Source of the DNA: Sphingopyxis witflariensis
Lineage (GTDB): Bacteria > Pseudomonadota > Alphaproteobacteria > Sphingomonadales > Sphingomonadaceae
Reading direction: 5' to 3'
Assembly: GCF_002205635.1 (NCBI RefSeq)
Contig: NZ_NISJ01000008.1
Span: 87,001-151,000 of the forward strand
DNA length: 64,000 nucleotides
Shown: positions 52,897 to 62,014 of the stretch, piece after piece
Position numbering within the stretch: position 1 is the first letter of the stretch
Layout of the letters: every line of letters starts with the position of its first letter
Notes under the pieces: generated by a model
The model's input: only the letters and a program-made list of their open reading frames with translations
Told to the model about the DNA's origin: nothing
The model's database searches: none
Made by a program: the position numbers and the translations under genes

Positions 52897-53412
52897 TCAG
52901 CACACGTCGATCCGATAGGCCGGTGCGGCGCGCCACGACAGCAGCATCCGACCCGGACGCCGCCCCGCCAGCCCCGTAGGCACGAAACCGACGCGGCGCA
53001 GCAGCGCGCGCGACCGGTCATTTTCCGGACGACATTCGGCGACGATCGCGCAGCCCGGCCGCGACGCGACGAGCGCGTCGATCACTGCGCGTACCGCTTC
53101 GGTCGCGATACCGCGACCGCGGGCCCGCGCGGCGAACCAGTAACCAATCTCATATTGCCCCGCGCGGCTGTGGACGCCGATCACACCGTTCAGCTCGGTA
53201 CCGCTGGCGTCGCGCACCGCATGAAAGACATCGCCGCCGCCCGATCCGGCGATCAGCGCGCGGGCAGCGGCTTCGGTGAAGGGGGTGGGCAGGAAATGGA
53301 CCTGCGAGGTCACCGTTTCGTCGGTGATCGACGCCAGCGCGCGCGCATCATCGGCGTGCAACGGCGCGATGCGGCAATTTTCGGTCGACAGGGCAAGCAA
53401 TGTATCGGTCAT
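52897..53412 (-). CDS. GNAT family N-acetyltransferase (RimJ/RimL-like)
   Basis: A 171-residue GNAT of the RimJ/RimL group. It has T-E-N-C-R-I-A-P-L, the beta-4/5 E-I-G-Y-W-F segment and the acetyl-CoA loop A-R-G-R-G-I-A-T-E-A, then S-R-A-L-L-R-R-V-G-F. It may acetylate a ribosomal protein terminus or a small amine. The gene converges with the lipase-like gene with three bases between stops. A 255-bp non-coding stretch lies upstream. Confidence 0.9.
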   Translation of the reverse strand: MTDTLLALSTENCRIAPLHADDARALASITDETVTSQVHFLPTPFTEAAARALIAGSGGGDVFHAVRDASGTELNGVIGVHSRAGQYEIGYWFAARARGRGIATEAVRAVIDALVASRPGCAIVAECRPENDRSRALLRRVGFVPTGLAGRRPGRMLLSWRAAPAYRIDVC

Positions 53413-53667
53413 GTCGCGTCTTCTTCAAAAGCGCGCGCCGTGGCCGGGGTGGTGGTGGTTTGATGATGACCATTCGCCTGTCCGAACACGGCGGCGATGG
53501 TCATAAGATGATGCCATGCCGCTCCTAGATAAAGGAGCGCCAATAGGCCTTGAATCGAAGGGATTGGTCGTTGGTCATCATGGGCGGACCTATCAGTGAC
53601 GCTTGGCGGGATCAAGCCCGAGGTGACGAATGATCAGAAACGGCCAAAAAATCGGTACTACCGCGCG

Positions 53668-54147
53668 CTAAAGCACCCGCTGCATCAGATGCGAGCCCGG
53701 CCCATAGGGATCGGCGGCGACATAATCGAAGCCCTGCCGGTGCCAATAGCTGTCGGCCCCCTGAATCGCGACCAGCCGCACGTCGCGGCAGCCTTCGACT
53801 TCGGCCTGATGCACAACAAAGGCAGTTGCCGTCGCCCCCGCGCCGGTTCCTCGCGCCGCTGGCAGCAGCGCGATGTCGTGGAGATAATAGCTGTCCGACG
53901 TCGGAATCGAATCCATCCGCACCCCAAGCTTCGGCGGCGCGGCATCGCGCGGCCAGGGGTGGCCGATCAAATAACCCAAAGCCTCGCCATCGCGATCGAG
54001 GATCGCACAGCCCGCGGGATAATGCGCGAGGCGATCGACGAAGGTTTCCAGCGGCTCGGTAAAGTCGCCATGCACCGCGTCGGAAATGCGAACGACCGTC
54101 GGCAAATCATCCGCGCGCATCGGCCGCCACACGCCCGCGCCGCTCAT
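53668..54147 (-). CDS. GNAT family N-acetyltransferase
   Basis: A 159-residue GNAT protein. Its acetyl-CoA-binding segment is L-H-D-I-A-L-L-P-A-A-R-G-T-G-A-G-A, and Y-W-H-R-Q-G-F-D-Y follows. The substrate is unknown. The start overlaps the stop of the thioesterase gene by four bases, so the pair is co-translated. The ATG at 54147 was chosen because longer frames lack family residues. Confidence 0.88.
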   Translation of the reverse strand: MSGAGVWRPMRADDLPTVVRISDAVHGDFTEPLETFVDRLAHYPAGCAILDRDGEALGYLIGHPWPRDAAPPKLGVRMDSIPTSDSYYLHDIALLPAARGTGAGATATAFVVHQAEVEGCRDVRLVAIQGADSYWHRQGFDYVAADPYGPGSHLMQRVL

Positions 54148-54545
54148 GCCGCATCGCCGAGAAAGGGCGCGACGACGTCGGCGGTGACGCGCAATGGCCG
54201 GCCGCTCGCCTTGTCGAGCAGCGCCCACACGGTCCGCGCCCGCACATGGACTTTGCCATCGGCCCCGGTGAATTCCATGAAACGGTCGAACTTCGCGCCC
54301 TGCGGTTTGTCGGCGACCCACGTCCGCGCGGTCACGCTTTCGCCGGGCCCCAGCGCGCGCAGATAGTCGATCTCGTGGCGCACCACGACCCATATATAGG
54401 CGTCCTTGTGGCTCTGCGGCGCCGCGGCGTCCCAATGGCCGGTCGCGACCTGCTGGATCCACTGGACCCAGACGGCATTGTTGACATGGCCAAGCTCGTC
54501 GATCGCGTCAGGGGTGGCGGTGAGGTTGAGAGTGAAGCTTTTCAT
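54144..54545 (-). CDS. Hotdog-fold acyl-CoA thioesterase
   Basis: A 133-residue 4HBT-type protein. It has the N-terminal D-E-L-G-H-V-N-N-A-V-W active-site segment (D and N as in YbgC-like enzymes), H-E-I-D-Y-L-R, and a central beta-sheet with R-A-R-T-V-W-A-L-L-D. It hydrolyses an acyl-CoA thioester; the acyl group is unknown. It is upstream of and coupled to a GNAT gene. Confidence 0.88.
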   Translation of the reverse strand: MKSFTLNLTATPDAIDELGHVNNAVWVQWIQQVATGHWDAAAPQSHKDAYIWVVVRHEIDYLRALGPGESVTARTWVADKPQGAKFDRFMEFTGADGKVHVRARTVWALLDKASGRPLRVTADVVAPFLGDAA

Positions 54546-54586
54546 GGGCGATGCTTAGCGCAAAACAGCTGCAAGACTAAAGTCGT

Positions 54587-54682
54587 CGTCATTGCGAGCG
54601 AAGCGAAGCAATCTCCAGCTATCCAGCTTGCCCTACGCCGAGGGCTGTGGATTGCCGCGTCGCTTCGCTCCTCGCAATGACG
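54587..54682. repeat. Palindromic intergenic repeat, family A (copy 4)
   Basis: GTCATTGCGAGCGAAGCGAAGC pairs with GCGTCGCTTCGCTCCTCGCAATGAC; the inner part contains AATCTCCAGC. It separates the thioesterase gene from ilvA, both on the minus strand. Confidence 0.9.
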
Positions 54683-54699
54683 AGGAAGACTCTTAAGCT

Positions 54700-55950
54700 C
54701 TACGCCAATTCCACCGTCGTCACCATATAGCCCGCATCGCGCAGCGCGGTGACGAGGCTGTCGAGATGCTCGCGGTCGCGCGCTTCGCATTCGATGTCGG
54801 TGATCAGCCCCTTGGCGGGGAGCGTGGTGAAGATGCGCTGGTGATAGATTTCGATGATGTTGACCTGTTTCTCGTCGAACAGCTTCATCACCTTGAACAG
54901 CGCACCGGGGCGATCCTGCAACCGGATGCGCAGCCGCGCGATGCGGCCCGAACGCGCGAGATCGCGCAGCAGCACGTTCGCGAGCAGCCGCGTGTCGATA
55001 TTGCCGCCCGTGAGTACCAGCCCGACCTTGCGGCCCTTAAACTCTTCGGGATGCGCGAGCATCGCCGCGAGCCCCGCCGCACCCGCACCCTCGACCACCG
55101 TCTTTTCGATCTGGAGCAACAGGCTGACCGCGCGTTCCAGATGGCGTTCAGCGACGAGGACAATGTCGTCGTTCAGCGCGGCCACCAGCTTGCGTGTATA
55201 TTCACCGGGTTCCTTGACCGCGATCCCCTCGGCCAGCGTGTCGCCCTCGCACGCCATGTCCACACCGTTAAGTTCGGCGTACATCGACGGATAAAGCTCG
55301 GCCTGCACGCCCACCAGGCGCATGTCATTCTTGATTCCGCGCGCCGCGGTGCCCATGCCCGCAAGCAGCCCGCCGCCACCGATCGGGACGATCAGCGTGT
55401 CGAGTTCGGGGACGTCCTCGAGCATTTCCAATGCGACCGTTCCCTGCCCCGCCGCGACGTGCGGATGGTCGAAGGGATGAACGAAAGTCAGTCCGCGTTC
55501 GACTTCCAGCTCACGCGCATGCGCCGAGGCATCGTCAAACTTCTCGCCGAACAGCACGATCTCGGCGCCATGGCTCGCGGTCTGCGAAATCTTCACTTGC
55601 GGCGTCGTCTTCGGCATCACGATGGTGACCGGAACGCCGAGGCGCTTGCCATGATAGGCGAGCCCCTGCGCATGATTGCCCGCCGATGCCGCGATCACGC
55701 CGCGCGCCTTCGCCTCGTCGCTGAGCAGCAGCAACGCGTTCAATGCGCCGCGCTCCTTATACGCGGCGGTGAATTGCAGATTCTCGAACTTCAGCCACAC
55801 TTCGGCGCCGACCAGTTCGGACAGCGTCTGCGAATGGAGCGTCGGGGTGCGGATCACCGCGCCGTTAATTCGCTCCGCCGCCGCGCGCACATCGTCCAAT
55901 GTGATCGCCGGATAGTCGGCGGTAGCGGTCAGGGTGAGTTGATCTGTCAT
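54700..55950 (-). CDS. ilvA: Threonine ammonia-lyase
   Basis: A 416-residue PLP enzyme. The Schiff-base lysine is K65 (AAYKERGAL), PLP phosphate loop is G-G-G-G-L-L-A-G-M, and the C-terminal ACT domain starts near residue 335 (RLRIRLQDRPGALFKVMKLF). It deaminates threonine to 2-oxobutyrate. The single short ACT domain matches the catabolic/short-type rather than the long feedback-regulated E. coli IlvA. It is divergent from the GarR-like gene. Confidence 0.95.
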   Translation of the reverse strand: MTDQLTLTATADYPAITLDDVRAAAERINGAVIRTPTLHSQTLSELVGAEVWLKFENLQFTAAYKERGALNALLLLSDEAKARGVIAASAGNHAQGLAYHGKRLGVPVTIVMPKTTPQVKISQTASHGAEIVLFGEKFDDASAHARELEVERGLTFVHPFDHPHVAAGQGTVALEMLEDVPELDTLIVPIGGGGLLAGMGTAARGIKNDMRLVGVQAELYPSMYAELNGVDMACEGDTLAEGIAVKEPGEYTRKLVAALNDDIVLVAERHLERAVSLLLQIEKTVVEGAGAAGLAAMLAHPEEFKGRKVGLVLTGGNIDTRLLANVLLRDLARSGRIARLRIRLQDRPGALFKVMKLFDEKQVNIIEIYHQRIFTTLPAKGLITDIECEARDREHLDSLVTALRDAGYMVTTVELA

Positions 55951-55991
55951 AGCGATAGAGGCCCTACCCCATCTGGCGCGCCGCGCAAACT

Positions 55992-56888
55992 ATGCTTATG
56001 AACTCCCCCATGAACGAACAAAAATTGCGCGTAAGCTTCATCGGAACCGGCGTCATGGGCGGACCGATGGCGGGCCACCTCGTCAAGGCGGGGCACGACC
56101 TCACCGTTTACAACCGCACCCGCGCCAAGGCCGACGCCTGGGTCGCGCAATATGGCGGCGCGGCGGCGGCAACGCCCGCCGAGGCGGCGAAGGACGCCGA
56201 TGTCGTCCTCGCCTGCGTCGGCAATGACGATGATCTCGCGCAGATCACGCTCGGTCGCGACGGCGCCTTCAAGGCGATGCGCAAGGGCGCATTGTTCGTC
56301 GATCACACCACCGTTTCCGCCCGCATCGCGCGGCAATTGTCGGTCGAAGCCGAAACCCTCGGGCTGTTCAGCATCGACGCTCCCGTCTCGGGCGGAGAAT
56401 CGGGCGCACAGGCGGGAACGCTCTCGATCATGTGCGGCGGCAGCAAGGCCGCGTTCGACGCCGCCGAACCGGTGATGCGCGCCTATGCCGGACGCATCGT
56501 CCATATCGGCGGCCCCGGCGCAGGGCAGACGACCAAGATGGTCAACCAGATCGCGATCGCCGGGGTGATCCAGGGCCTCTCCGAAGCCCTGCGTTTCGCG
56601 CAGGCGTCGAAGCTCGACACCGACAAGGTGTTCGAGGCGGTATCGGGCGGCGCGGCGGCAAGCTGGCAGATGCTCAACCGCTGGGGCACGATGTCGAAGG
56701 ATGAATTCGACTTCGGTTTCGCAGTCGACTGGATGCGCAAGGACCTCGGCCTCGCGCTCGACGAGGCGCGCGTCAACGGCGCGACGCTGCCGGTCGCGGC
56801 GATCGTCGATCAATTTTATGCCGATGTGCAGGACATGGGGCATGGGCGAAGAGACACGAGTTCGCTGGTGACGAGGTTGCCGAAGTGA
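55992..56888 (+). CDS. 3-hydroxyisobutyrate dehydrogenase/GarR-like NAD(P)-dependent reductase
   Basis: A 298-residue beta-hydroxyacid dehydrogenase. It has Rossmann motif G-T-G-V-M-G-G-P-M-A, substrate-site D-A-P-V-S-G-G, catalytic K in T-K-M-V-N-Q, and the C-terminal K-D-L-x-L-A-L-D. Its substrate is a 3-hydroxyacid such as 3-hydroxyisobutyrate or tartronate semialdehyde. Starts at ATG 55992, 56001 or 56010 are all possible. Its stop overlaps the GTG of the amidohydrolase gene, so it begins a four-gene catabolic run. Confidence 0.88.
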   Translation: MLMNSPMNEQKLRVSFIGTGVMGGPMAGHLVKAGHDLTVYNRTRAKADAWVAQYGGAAAATPAEAAKDADVVLACVGNDDDLAQITLGRDGAFKAMRKGALFVDHTTVSARIARQLSVEAETLGLFSIDAPVSGGESGAQAGTLSIMCGGSKAAFDAAEPVMRAYAGRIVHIGGPGAGQTTKMVNQIAIAGVIQGLSEALRFAQASKLDTDKVFEAVSGGAAASWQMLNRWGTMSKDEFDFGFAVDWMRKDLGLALDEARVNGATLPVAAIVDQFYADVQDMGHGRRDTSSLVTRLPK

Positions 56889-58708
56889 GCGGCGGGATCG
56901 TGCAAAGCCCTCCCCTCCCGCAGGCGGGAGGGGCAGTGAGACTTGCCAGCTCGCTGGCTAGTCGCAACGGGGTGGGCAGACTGCGAGAGCGGTTGGCCCA
57001 CCCCGTTGCGACTAAGCCCGGCTTCGCCGACCTAAGTCTCCCTACCCCTCCCGCCTGCGGGAGGGGAGCAATCCTTACCGCCCTCGCCGCTTTAACCCTC
57101 GCCACCCCCGCACACGCCGACACGTTGGTCGACAATGTTAACGGCGTTACGCTCGACAAGGACGGCAAGCTCGTCCGCTTCACCGGGCTCGTCATCGACA
57201 CGCAGGGCAAGGTCAAGCAGCTACTCGACCGCAAGGACAAGCGCCCCGAGCGCCCCGATTTCAAGGAGGACGGCAAGGGCCGCACCCTGATCCCCGGGCT
57301 GATCGACGCGCACGGCCATGTCATGGGGCTGGGTTTCCAGCTGATGCTGCTCGACCTCAGCGAGACCAAATCTCTCGCCGAGGCGCAGGCGGCGATCCGC
57401 CAATATGCCGCCGAAAATCCCGAAATGCCGTGGATCATCGGATCGGGCTGGAACCAGGAAAAATGGGGCCTCGGCCGCTTTCCCACCGCCGCCGACCTCG
57501 ACGCCGCAGTGCCGAACCGCCCGGTGTGGCTGGCGCGCGTTGACGGCCATGCCGGCTGGGCGAACAGCGCCGCAATGGCATCGGCCAAAATCACCGCCGC
57601 GAGCAAGTCGCCCGATGGCGGCCGGATCGAGATGGCGGGCGGCAAGCCGAGCGGGGTCTTCATCGATGCCGCGATGAGCCTCGTCGACGCTGCCAAGCCC
57701 AAGCCGCTCGCGCGCGATCTCGACCGCGCGCTCTATCTCGCGCAGCAAAAGCTCATGGAGCAGGGCGTCACCAGCATCGCCGACATGGGCACGTCGATCG
57801 CCGACTGGCAGGCGTATCGCCGCGCCGGCGACAAGAAACAGCTCGCGATCCGCATCCTCTCCTACGGCGGCGACATCGATAATATGGCGCTGATCGCCGG
57901 GGGCGAACCGACCCCGTGGCTTTATGACGACCGCCTCCGCATGGTCGGCGTGAAGCTCTATCTCGACGGCGCACTCGGCTCCCGCGGCGCGTGGTTGAAG
58001 GCGCCCTATAGCGATGCACCGGGACAAAAGGGCCTGCCCCTCCTCACCCCCGCGCAGCTGCGCAACAAAATGGTCCGCGCGTCGATGGACAAATTTCAGG
58101 TCGCGATCCACGCGATCGGCGACGCGGCCAATGCCGAAGCGCTCGACGCAATCACTGACCTCACCGCCGACCTGCCCGGCGAGCGCCGCTGGCGGATCGA
58201 ACATGCGCAGATCATCGACCCCGTCGATATCCCGCGCTTCGCCCAGCTCAAGGTCATCGCCTCGATGCAGCCGGTCCACCAGACAAGCGACCGCCTGATG
58301 GCCGAAGCGCGTCTCGGCCCCGATCGCCTGAAAGGCGCCTATGCCTGGCGCAGCCTCGCCAGCGCCGGCGCCCGCCTCGCCTTCGGGTCCGACGTCCCGG
58401 TCGAAAGCGCCAATCCCTTCCCCGGCATCGCCGCCGCCATCTCGCGCACCGACGCTGCGGGCCAGCCCTTTGGCGGTTGGCACCCAGAGGAGACGGTGAG
58501 CCGCGAAGTCGCCCTCGACGGCTTCACGCGCAACGCCGCTTATGCCGCCTTCGCCGAGGACCGGCTCGGCACGCTGATGCCCGGAATGCGCGCCGACTTT
58601 CTGATCGTCGAGGCCGACCCGATGCTCGCCAGCCCCGACGAGATCCGCCGCATGGTCCCGCTGGAAACCTGGATCGGCGGCTATCGCTATTATAAGAAAA
58701 AGGACTGA
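56885..58708 (+). CDS. Amidohydrolase family protein, exported, with repeat-derived N-terminus
   Basis: A 607-residue YtcJ-type amidohydrolase with metal motif H143-G-H145 (L-I-P-G-L-I-D-A-H-G-H), a conserved H-A-I-G-D and a C-terminal G-x-R-A-D-F-L-I. A signal-peptide-like segment (AILTALAALTLATPAHA) appears only at about residues 62-78. Codons of about 9-61 come from a family D repeat inserted in frame (56908-57066). There is no ATG, GTG or TTG between the repeat and the signal segment. The GTG start overlaps the upstream stop. Without the insertion the length is about 555, the family norm. Confidence 0.88.
   Translation: MSGGIVQSPPLPQAGGAVRLASSLASRNGVGRLRERLAHPVATKPGFADLSLPTPPACGRGAILTALAALTLATPAHADTLVDNVNGVTLDKDGKLVRFTGLVIDTQGKVKQLLDRKDKRPERPDFKEDGKGRTLIPGLIDAHGHVMGLGFQLMLLDLSETKSLAEAQAAIRQYAAENPEMPWIIGSGWNQEKWGLGRFPTAADLDAAVPNRPVWLARVDGHAGWANSAAMASAKITAASKSPDGGRIEMAGGKPSGVFIDAAMSLVDAAKPKPLARDLDRALYLAQQKLMEQGVTSIADMGTSIADWQAYRRAGDKKQLAIRILSYGGDIDNMALIAGGEPTPWLYDDRLRMVGVKLYLDGALGSRGAWLKAPYSDAPGQKGLPLLTPAQLRNKMVRASMDKFQVAIHAIGDAANAEALDAITDLTADLPGERRWRIEHAQIIDPVDIPRFAQLKVIASMQPVHQTSDRLMAEARLGPDRLKGAYAWRSLASAGARLAFGSDVPVESANPFPGIAAAISRTDAAGQPFGGWHPEETVSREVALDGFTRNAAYAAFAEDRLGTLMPGMRADFLIVEADPMLASPDEIRRMVPLETWIGGYRYYKKKD
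56908..57066. repeat. Inverted repeat element, family D (copy 2), inside a CDS
   Basis: CCCTCCCCTCCCGCAGGCGGG to CCGCCTGCGGGAGGGGAG, with the inner TAGTCGCAACGGGGTGGGC/GCCCACCCCGTTGCGACTA arms and AGTGAGACTT/AAGTCTCCCT flanks. It is read through in frame by the amidohydrolase gene; the copy at 26446 is intergenic. Confidence 0.92.
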
Positions 58709-58712
58709 CGGC

Positions 58713-59975
58713 ATGGCGATCGACCGCCGCCGGATGCTGGGCGCGCTCGCCGCCGTTCCCGCCGCGTTCGCGCTCGGCGCCGCGAAGAAGGAGCCCAAGC
58801 GGAAGGATCCACCCGAACCGCGCGCGTCGCGTCGCCGCAAGGGCGCCAAGGCACCCGAAAGGCATGTCGATGTCGCGGTGATCGGTGCCGGTGCGCTCGG
58901 CGCGTGGACCGCCTGGCACCTCGTCCGCGCCGGGCAGAGCGTGCGGCTGTTCGACGCCTATGGCCCCGGCGGTGGCCGCGCCGCGTCGAGCCTGTCGTCG
59001 ATGATGCTCGATCCCGTTCAGGGTGGCGACGCACTATATGCCGCGCTGGCGGCAGAAAGCCTTGGCGCGTGGCAAAAACTGTCCGACAGCGCGAGCCTGC
59101 CGATTGTCACCCGCTGCGAAGCCATAACCACGCTGGCCGCCGCCGACGCGATGGCCGATCTGCGCGACACCGACCGCGAGAGCGGAGCGAAGCTGCGCCA
59201 TCGCTATCCCCAGATCGCGTGGCGCGAGGATGAAAGCGCGCTGATTGCCGAAAAAGGTGCGATCCTCGCCGGGCAGCGCGGCGTGCTCGAAACCATCCTC
59301 GACGCACAAATATCGGTCGAGGATGTCGTGATGCCCGCGCCGCTCCGCGACAAGAAACGCGACGTCTATGTGCTGCCCGATGGCGGCACCGCGCGCAGCA
59401 TCGTCTATGCCTGCGGCGCGTGGCTGACCGAGTTGTTCCCGCAGACGTTGACGCCGCAGCGATTGTCGGCAGTGCGCCAGCAAATCTTCCACTTCGGCCC
59501 CGGCCAGGGTGACACGCAATTCCGTCCGCCCGCGATGCCCGCCCTGATCGACCGCGCCTATGGCTTTCACCTGATCCCCGATGTCGAGGGCGCCGGGGTA
59601 CGCTGCTGGCGGAGCGCCGCTGATGCCAGTGTCGATCCCGACAGCTTCGACCGCCGCGCCGACGAACGCGCGCTGGCCGATATCCGCCAGTGGATTGCCG
59701 GCCGCCTGCCCCACCTCGCCACCGCGCCGGTGATCGCAAGCGCCGCCGTGCATGATTGCCGCACCACGACCGGCGACCTGCTGCTCGACCGGATGCCGAA
59801 CCAGCCGCGAACATGGGTCGTCGGCGGCGCTGCGGGCCGCGCGTTTGCGCTCGCCCCCGCGATCGGCGCGCGGGTCGCCGCGCATGTCGCCGATGCCGCG
59901 CGCCCGATCGAGCCGCGCTGGGCCCTCGCGCGGCTGACGGGGGGCGTGATTGCACCGCCCCCGCCGCCATCCTGA
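58713..59975 (+). CDS. FAD-dependent oxidoreductase (DAO family), possibly Tat-exported
   Basis: A 420-residue FAD protein. The N-terminus has R-R-R-M-L-G-A and a hydrophobic stretch, like a twin-arginine signal, followed by a basic linker. Then a DAO-type FAD domain (V-A-V-I-G-A-G-A-L-G-A-W-T-A-W) and a family end (C-R-T-T-T-G-D-L-L-L-D). It oxidises an amine or amino acid. It is five bases after the amidohydrolase gene; the pair may release and oxidise an amine from the same compound (inference). Confidence 0.85.
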   Translation: MAIDRRRMLGALAAVPAAFALGAAKKEPKRKDPPEPRASRRRKGAKAPERHVDVAVIGAGALGAWTAWHLVRAGQSVRLFDAYGPGGGRAASSLSSMMLDPVQGGDALYAALAAESLGAWQKLSDSASLPIVTRCEAITTLAAADAMADLRDTDRESGAKLRHRYPQIAWREDESALIAEKGAILAGQRGVLETILDAQISVEDVVMPAPLRDKKRDVYVLPDGGTARSIVYACGAWLTELFPQTLTPQRLSAVRQQIFHFGPGQGDTQFRPPAMPALIDRAYGFHLIPDVEGAGVRCWRSAADASVDPDSFDRRADERALADIRQWIAGRLPHLATAPVIASAAVHDCRTTTGDLLLDRMPNQPRTWVVGGAAGRAFALAPAIGARVAAHVADAARPIEPRWALARLTGGVIAPPPPPS

Positions 59976-59993
59976 TTTTTCTGGGGGGATCAA

Positions 59994-61142
59994 ATGCGCC
60001 TCAACCAATGCCACAATATCGACGATTTCCGCGCGCTCGCGAAGCGGCGCCTGCCCTGGCCGGTGTTCGATTATATCGACGGCGCCGCTGATGACGAGGT
60101 GACGCGCCGCCGCAACCGCGCCGCGTTCGACGATTGCGACCTGATCCCGCGCGTTCTGGCCGGTGTCGACAGCGTCAACATGACCACCACCCTGTTCGGG
60201 CGCGAGATGGCGATGCCGCTGTTCCTGTCCCCGACCGCGCTCCAGCGGCTGTTCCACTGGCAGGGCGAGCGCGCGGTGCTCCGCGCCGCGGCCAATGCAG
60301 GGACGATGGCCGGGATCAGCAGTCTCGCGACGATCAGCCTCGCCGAAGCTGGCGCGCTCACCGACGGCCCCAAGCTGTTCCAGCTGTATGTCCATCACGA
60401 CGAAGGCCTCAACCGTGCGATGCTCGACGCCGCGCGCGACGCAAAGTTCGACGCCGTCGCGCTCACCGTCGATACGATCGTCGGCGGCAATCGCGAGCGC
60501 TGTCTGCGTTCGGGCTTCACCTCCCCGCCGCGCTTCACCTTGGGCAATATGCTGAGCTATGCCGCCAAGCCCGGCTGGGGCCTCAACTATGTTCTGCGCG
60601 AGAAGTTCAGCCTGCCCAACCTCGCAACCCATGTGTCGGAGGGATCGAGCGTCCCCAAATCGGTCGCCGATTATTTCACCACCATGCTCGACCAGAGCCT
60701 CGACTGGAAACGCGCCGAGGCGATCCGCAAGCAATGGGACGGCCCCTTCTGCCTCAAGGGCATCGCTGCGGTCGAGGATGCCAAACGCGCCGCCGACATC
60801 GGCGCGACCGCGATCATGGTATCGAACCACGGCGGGCGCCAGCTCGACGGCAGCATCTCCCCCTTCGACGCGCTTGCCGAGATCGTCGATGCGGTCGGCG
60901 ACAAGGTCGAGGTGATCTGCGACGGCGGCATCACGCGCGGAACGCATGTGCTCAAAGCGCTGTCGGTCGGCGCCAAGGCCTGTTCGGGAGGCCGCCTTTA
61001 CCTCTATGCGCTCGCCGCCGCGGGCGAGGATGGCGTTGCGCGCGCGATCGCGCTGCTCCGCGCAGAAATGGAGCGCGGCATGAAACTGATGGGGGCAAAA
61101 TCCCTCGCGGATCTCGGCCCCCATAATCTGCGCTGGCGCTGA
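59994..61142 (+). CDS. lldD: FMN-dependent alpha-hydroxy acid dehydrogenase (LldD-like)
   Basis: A 382-residue FMN enzyme. The catalytic base is H279 (VSNHGGRQLDGS), with Y in P-V-F-D-Y-I-D-G-A and Q-L-Y-V, and FMN-site K in C-L-K-G. It oxidises an L-2-hydroxy acid such as lactate to the 2-oxo acid. GGGGGGA lies close upstream of the ATG. Last gene of the run starting at the GarR-like gene, followed by a strong terminator. Confidence 0.92.
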   Translation: MRLNQCHNIDDFRALAKRRLPWPVFDYIDGAADDEVTRRRNRAAFDDCDLIPRVLAGVDSVNMTTTLFGREMAMPLFLSPTALQRLFHWQGERAVLRAAANAGTMAGISSLATISLAEAGALTDGPKLFQLYVHHDEGLNRAMLDAARDAKFDAVALTVDTIVGGNRERCLRSGFTSPPRFTLGNMLSYAAKPGWGLNYVLREKFSLPNLATHVSEGSSVPKSVADYFTTMLDQSLDWKRAEAIRKQWDGPFCLKGIAAVEDAKRAADIGATAIMVSNHGGRQLDGSISPFDALAEIVDAVGDKVEVICDGGITRGTHVLKALSVGAKACSGGRLYLYALAAAGEDGVARAIALLRAEMERGMKLMGAKSLADLGPHNLRWR

Positions 61143-61194
61143 TCTCGCCTGTTCCCGGCAAAACCCGGGACACAGAAGCCCTGCTCACACGAAA

Positions 61195-61226
61195 AAGGGG
61201 GCGGCCTCCCCCGAAGCCGCCCCCTT
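61195..61226. terminator. Bidirectional intrinsic terminator
   Basis: An 11-bp perfect stem (AAGGGGGCGGC / GCCGCCCCCTT) with a 10-base loop lies between convergent lldD and the porin gene. A-run upstream and TT downstream let it work in both directions, though T-runs are short. Confidence 0.8.
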
Positions 61227-61255
61227 AACGCATGGTCCTTTGCTCCGTCAAGCGA

Positions 61256-62014
61256 TCAGAAAGATGCGCCGAGGGTAAAGACCACGGTTGGATCGTAAAG
61301 TGTATCGACGGCCTTGACGCCCGTCTTTTTGACGTCGGTATCGACATATTGGACCGAGAAGGTGAACGGGCCGGCGGGAACCGAAGCGCCGATAACCCAG
61401 TCGATATAATTGCTGTCGGGTGCGACGAGGCCCAGCGAACCGTCGGTATAACCGACCGCGGCCGACAGCGTCACCGGCGTGTTGGGCACGCCAAAGCCGG
61501 CGCCGAGGTTCAGATAGATGCTGTCGTCGTCGCCGAGCGAGCTCTGCTTCGGCGCATAAGCCACCTGCCCGGTTACCGAGAGCGGACCGATATCGTGCGA
61601 CAGCTTGCCGATGCCTTCGAAATAATCGGTCGGGGCGCCGCCGTCATGGCTACCCGGATAGGTGTAATAGGTGACGCCCAGATCGACAGTCGTCCCCGAT
61701 GCGATTTCGGTGTTGAAGCCGCCATAGACATCGAGTTCGAACTTGCCATAGGCGGTGCTGTTGGGAAGCGAAGAGCCCCAGACGCCAACATAAAAGCCGC
61801 TGTCATGGCTGGCGGTCAGCGTCGGCTGCACCGCGACTTTTTCGTTCGACAGCGAGACGCCGCGGAAGCGATAGTCAGAGGTGACCGCAATGCCGCCCGA
61901 AAGCGTGAACGGGCCGATAGCTGCGGTGTCTTCTTCTTCCTGGGCGAAAGCCGGAGTCGACATGGCCGAAGCCGCGAGCAGCATGCCGAAGCATGCTTTG
62001 GTGAGAAACTTCAT
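61256..62014 (-). CDS. TorF family putative porin
   Basis: A 252-residue outer-membrane protein. Signal peptide ending A-F-A-Q-E, then the family's G-G-I-A-V-T-S-D-Y-R-F-R-G-V-S-L-S signature and alternating amphipathic strands, ending in an aromatic (G-A-S-F) typical of beta-barrels. It may let small solutes pass. AGGGGGA lies eight bases upstream of the ATG. It stands alone and is divergent from ispG. Confidence 0.9.
   Translation of the reverse strand: MKFLTKACFGMLLAASAMSTPAFAQEEEDTAAIGPFTLSGGIAVTSDYRFRGVSLSNEKVAVQPTLTASHDSGFYVGVWGSSLPNSTAYGKFELDVYGGFNTEIASGTTVDLGVTYYTYPGSHDGGAPTDYFEGIGKLSHDIGPLSVTGQVAYAPKQSSLGDDDSIYLNLGAGFGVPNTPVTLSAAVGYTDGSLGLVAPDSNYIDWVIGASVPAGPFTFSVQYVDTDVKKTGVKAVDTLYDPTVVFTLGASF

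Noticed and set aside
53409..53615. A 68-codon TTG-initiated frame upstream of the RimJ-like gene, its stop overlapping the ATG
   Set aside because: Overlap as ATGA could suggest a leader peptide, but the start is weak, the sequence has no signal, and I see no ribosome binding site that supports it.
59034..61124. A 696-codon minus-strand frame opposite the FAD oxidase and lldD genes
   Set aside because: It crosses two clear plus-strand genes and has antisense composition.
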